From Mycolicibacterium doricum (GTDB lineage: Bacteria > Actinomycetota > Actinomycetes > Mycobacteriales > Mycobacteriaceae): DNA of 64,000 nt. The notes beneath the pieces were generated by a model, which saw only the letters and a program-made list of their open reading frames with translations, made no database searches and was not told where the DNA came from. Positions 62,686 through 64,000 of this stretch are shown in pieces. The stretch spans positions 248,001 through 312,000 of the forward strand of contig NZ_AP022605.1 of the NCBI RefSeq assembly GCF_010728155.1. The letters run 5' to 3'. Each line of letters opens with the position of its first letter. Position 1 is the first letter of the stretch. The position numbers and the translations under genes are program-made.

Positions 62686-64000
62686 GAGCGATCGCCTCCG
62701 GGTTGTTCCTCGATGTGTGCCGGAATCCAGTTCTGGGCCGCTTCGGCGATGCGGGACAGCAGATCCGGAGCGACGGCGGACAACGCTGTCGCCAGGCCCG
62801 CCGCCAGCACGCCCTGGCTCCAGCCGATCGGCCCGACGGGGGTGCAGCCGAACAACCTGCTCAGACCGGGGGTGCTGATCACGCCCCCCATGACCGCGAG
62901 GCTTCCCAGCGACGTCGCGATTACCGCCGGACTGCGAGAGTCCACCATGGTCTGCATCAGCTGGCTGCCGACCAATCCGATGAGCGCCACGGTCGACGCG
63001 TGCGCGGCTGTGCCCGTCGGCCTGGCCAGAAACCACGCCAGCGTGGCGCCGGCAGTGGTGGCCGCACCACGGATCCCGATCTCGCGCCACAACCGTTGTT
63101 CATCGTGGTACACCGCGCCGGTGCGGTACTGGTCACTGACGGCCAGCGCCGCCGCGGGCAGCGCGTCGGTGAGCAGATTCACCAACAGCATCTGGCGGGT
63201 GTTCAGCGCCGACTTTCCGGTGAGCAGGGTGGTGATCAGCGCAAAGCAGATCTCTCCCGCGTTGCCGCCGAGCAGCACACTGACCGCGGAGTGCACCCGA
63301 CGCCAGAGCTGGTGCCCTTCATCGATGGCATCGAGCAGGGCTTCGATGCGTCCGTCCAAGAGCATCACGTCGGCGGCGGTCCGCGCCGGATCACTGCCCC
63401 GCGCCACCACACCGACGCCGACACTGGCGGCGCGGATCGCCGCTGCGTCGTTGGCGCCGTCCCCGACCATCGCGGTCACCATGCCGGCCCGCTCCAAGGT
63501 CTGGACGACCTCGATCTTGTGCTCGGGCGTCATCCGCGCGAACACTTGGCAGCGACCCACCGCCTGTGTGCGCTCGCCCGCCGACAGGCTCTCCCAGTCG
63601 CTGCCGGTCATCACCTCGTCCTCGGCGACGACGAGACCCAACTCGGCGGCGACGGCCCGCGCGGTGACCGGATGGTCGCCGGTGATCAGGCGCACCCCGA
63701 TGCTGCGCTCGGCCAACGCGGTGAGCAGCGAACCCGCGGCCGGCCGCGGAGTGTCCGCGAGACCGATCAGGCCCACCGGCGTCAACTCACCGCGGCACAA
63801 CCGCTCAAACGTCAGCGGATCGGCCACCGCCGCAGCGGCCTGGTCCCGGTCGATCTCGCGGACTGCGACCGCCAGCACCCGTAATCCGGCAGCGCTCATG
63901 TCACCGACGGTCTGGGCCAACCCGGCGTTGTCCTCGGTCAGCGCCTTCGCGATCGTCTCGGGCGCACCCTTGATGGCGATCGTGGTGCCGCATAACGCGG
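62682..64000 (-). CDS. P-type cation-transporting ATPase (C-terminal part, 5' end outside window)
   Basis: About 439 residues of a metal-cation P-type ATPase. Seen are the nucleotide-domain IKGAPETIAKAL, P-domain LITGDHPVTARAVAAE and TAMVGDGANDAAAIRAA (TGD and GDGxND motifs), then four to six membrane helices with LLGGNAGEICFAL and LLVNLLTDALPAAALA. The phosphorylation motif DKTGT lies beyond the window. The P2-like transmembrane pattern with NLLTDALPA resembles mycobacterial CtpH/CtpI/CtpF-type pumps; which one is not decidable here. Confidence 0.88.
   Translation of the reverse strand, partial: ALCGTTIAIKGAPETIAKALTEDNAGLAQTVGDMSAAGLRVLAVAVREIDRDQAAAAVADPLTFERLCRGELTPVGLIGLADTPRPAAGSLLTALAERSIGVRLITGDHPVTARAVAAELGLVVAEDEVMTGSDWESLSAGERTQAVGRCQVFARMTPEHKIEVVQTLERAGMVTAMVGDGANDAAAIRAASVGVGVVARGSDPARTAADVMLLDGRIEALLDAIDEGHQLWRRVHSAVSVLLGGNAGEICFALITTLLTGKSALNTRQMLLVNLLTDALPAAALAVSDQYRTGAVYHDEQRLWREIGIRGAATTAGATLAWFLARPTGTAAHASTVALIGLVGSQLMQTMVDSRSPAVIATSLGSLAVMGGVISTPGLSRLFGCTPVGPIGWSQGVLAAGLATALSAVAPDLLSRIAEAAQNWIPAHIEEQPGGDRS

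Overview
The window is GC-rich actinobacterial chromosome, most likely a fast-growing Mycobacterium (Mycolicibacterium). Gene order follows, almost gene for gene, the Mycobacterium tuberculosis block from pta-ackA (Rv0408-Rv0409) to groEL2 (Rv0440). Rv numbers are from memory of that genome, not from a search. Many genes start with no Shine-Dalgarno sequence and a TANNNT -10 hexamer 7-8 bases before the start codon, the mycobacterial leaderless pattern.

Layout. 1-7,000: acetate metabolism (pta end, ackA) convergent with the amino-acid-sensing operon glnX-glnH-pknG. 7,000-13,400: mutT3, thiE, then a TPP riboswitch driving thiO-thiS-thiG, then two tandem M28-type lipoprotein peptidases (lpqL and a paralogue). 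13,350-18,350: a decayed esterase lipoprotein, a uracil permease, an APC permease, a small membrane protein and a Baeyer-Villiger-type monooxygenase. 18,390-22,060: a septum-formation-domain protein, a hydrolase, thiD and thiC on the minus strand under a second TPP riboswitch. 22,146-31,184: a CACGTG tandem repeat, a large LuxR-family ATPase regulator, xthA, a GNAT acetyltransferase, def, a DUF3263 regulator, a LytR_C protein, sodC, a carboxylate-amine ligase, a lipoprotein and a LON-domain protein.

31,194-39,048 is an accessory island. Its two ends are the C-terminal and N-terminal parts of one broken 13E12-type (DUF222/HNH) gene, in the right order and orientation, so the material between looks inserted into that gene. 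The island holds a truncated transposase, a two-gene operon of a coiled-coil protein and a DUF4041/GIY-YIG nuclease-like protein with lower GC, a phage small-terminase remnant with an in-frame stop, small phage-like ORFs, an EACC1-like membrane protein, a nested palindrome and a DUF433/DUF5615 toxin-antitoxin pair. The GIY-YIG/coiled-coil module is the best candidate for an undescribed system.

39,139-46,160: a SAM methyltransferase and a complete Mrp/Mnh cation/proton antiporter operon (fused AB, C, D, E, F, G), with a 35-bp triplicate at the mnhD start. 46,321-52,297 returns to the conserved backbone: AAA+ ATPase, pssA, psd, moeA2 and an SDR. 52,333-57,258: two bacterial PH-domain proteins, a HAD hydrolase, an oxidoreductase remnant and a superfamily II helicase. 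57,543-59,396: groEL2 with two tandem CIRCE operators and a strong terminator. 59,404-64,000: a decayed GH65 phosphorylase, a ZIP transporter, a universal stress protein and the C-terminal part of a P-type cation ATPase that runs off the window. I saw no rRNA, tRNA or CRISPR array, though I did not scan for tRNAs exhaustively.
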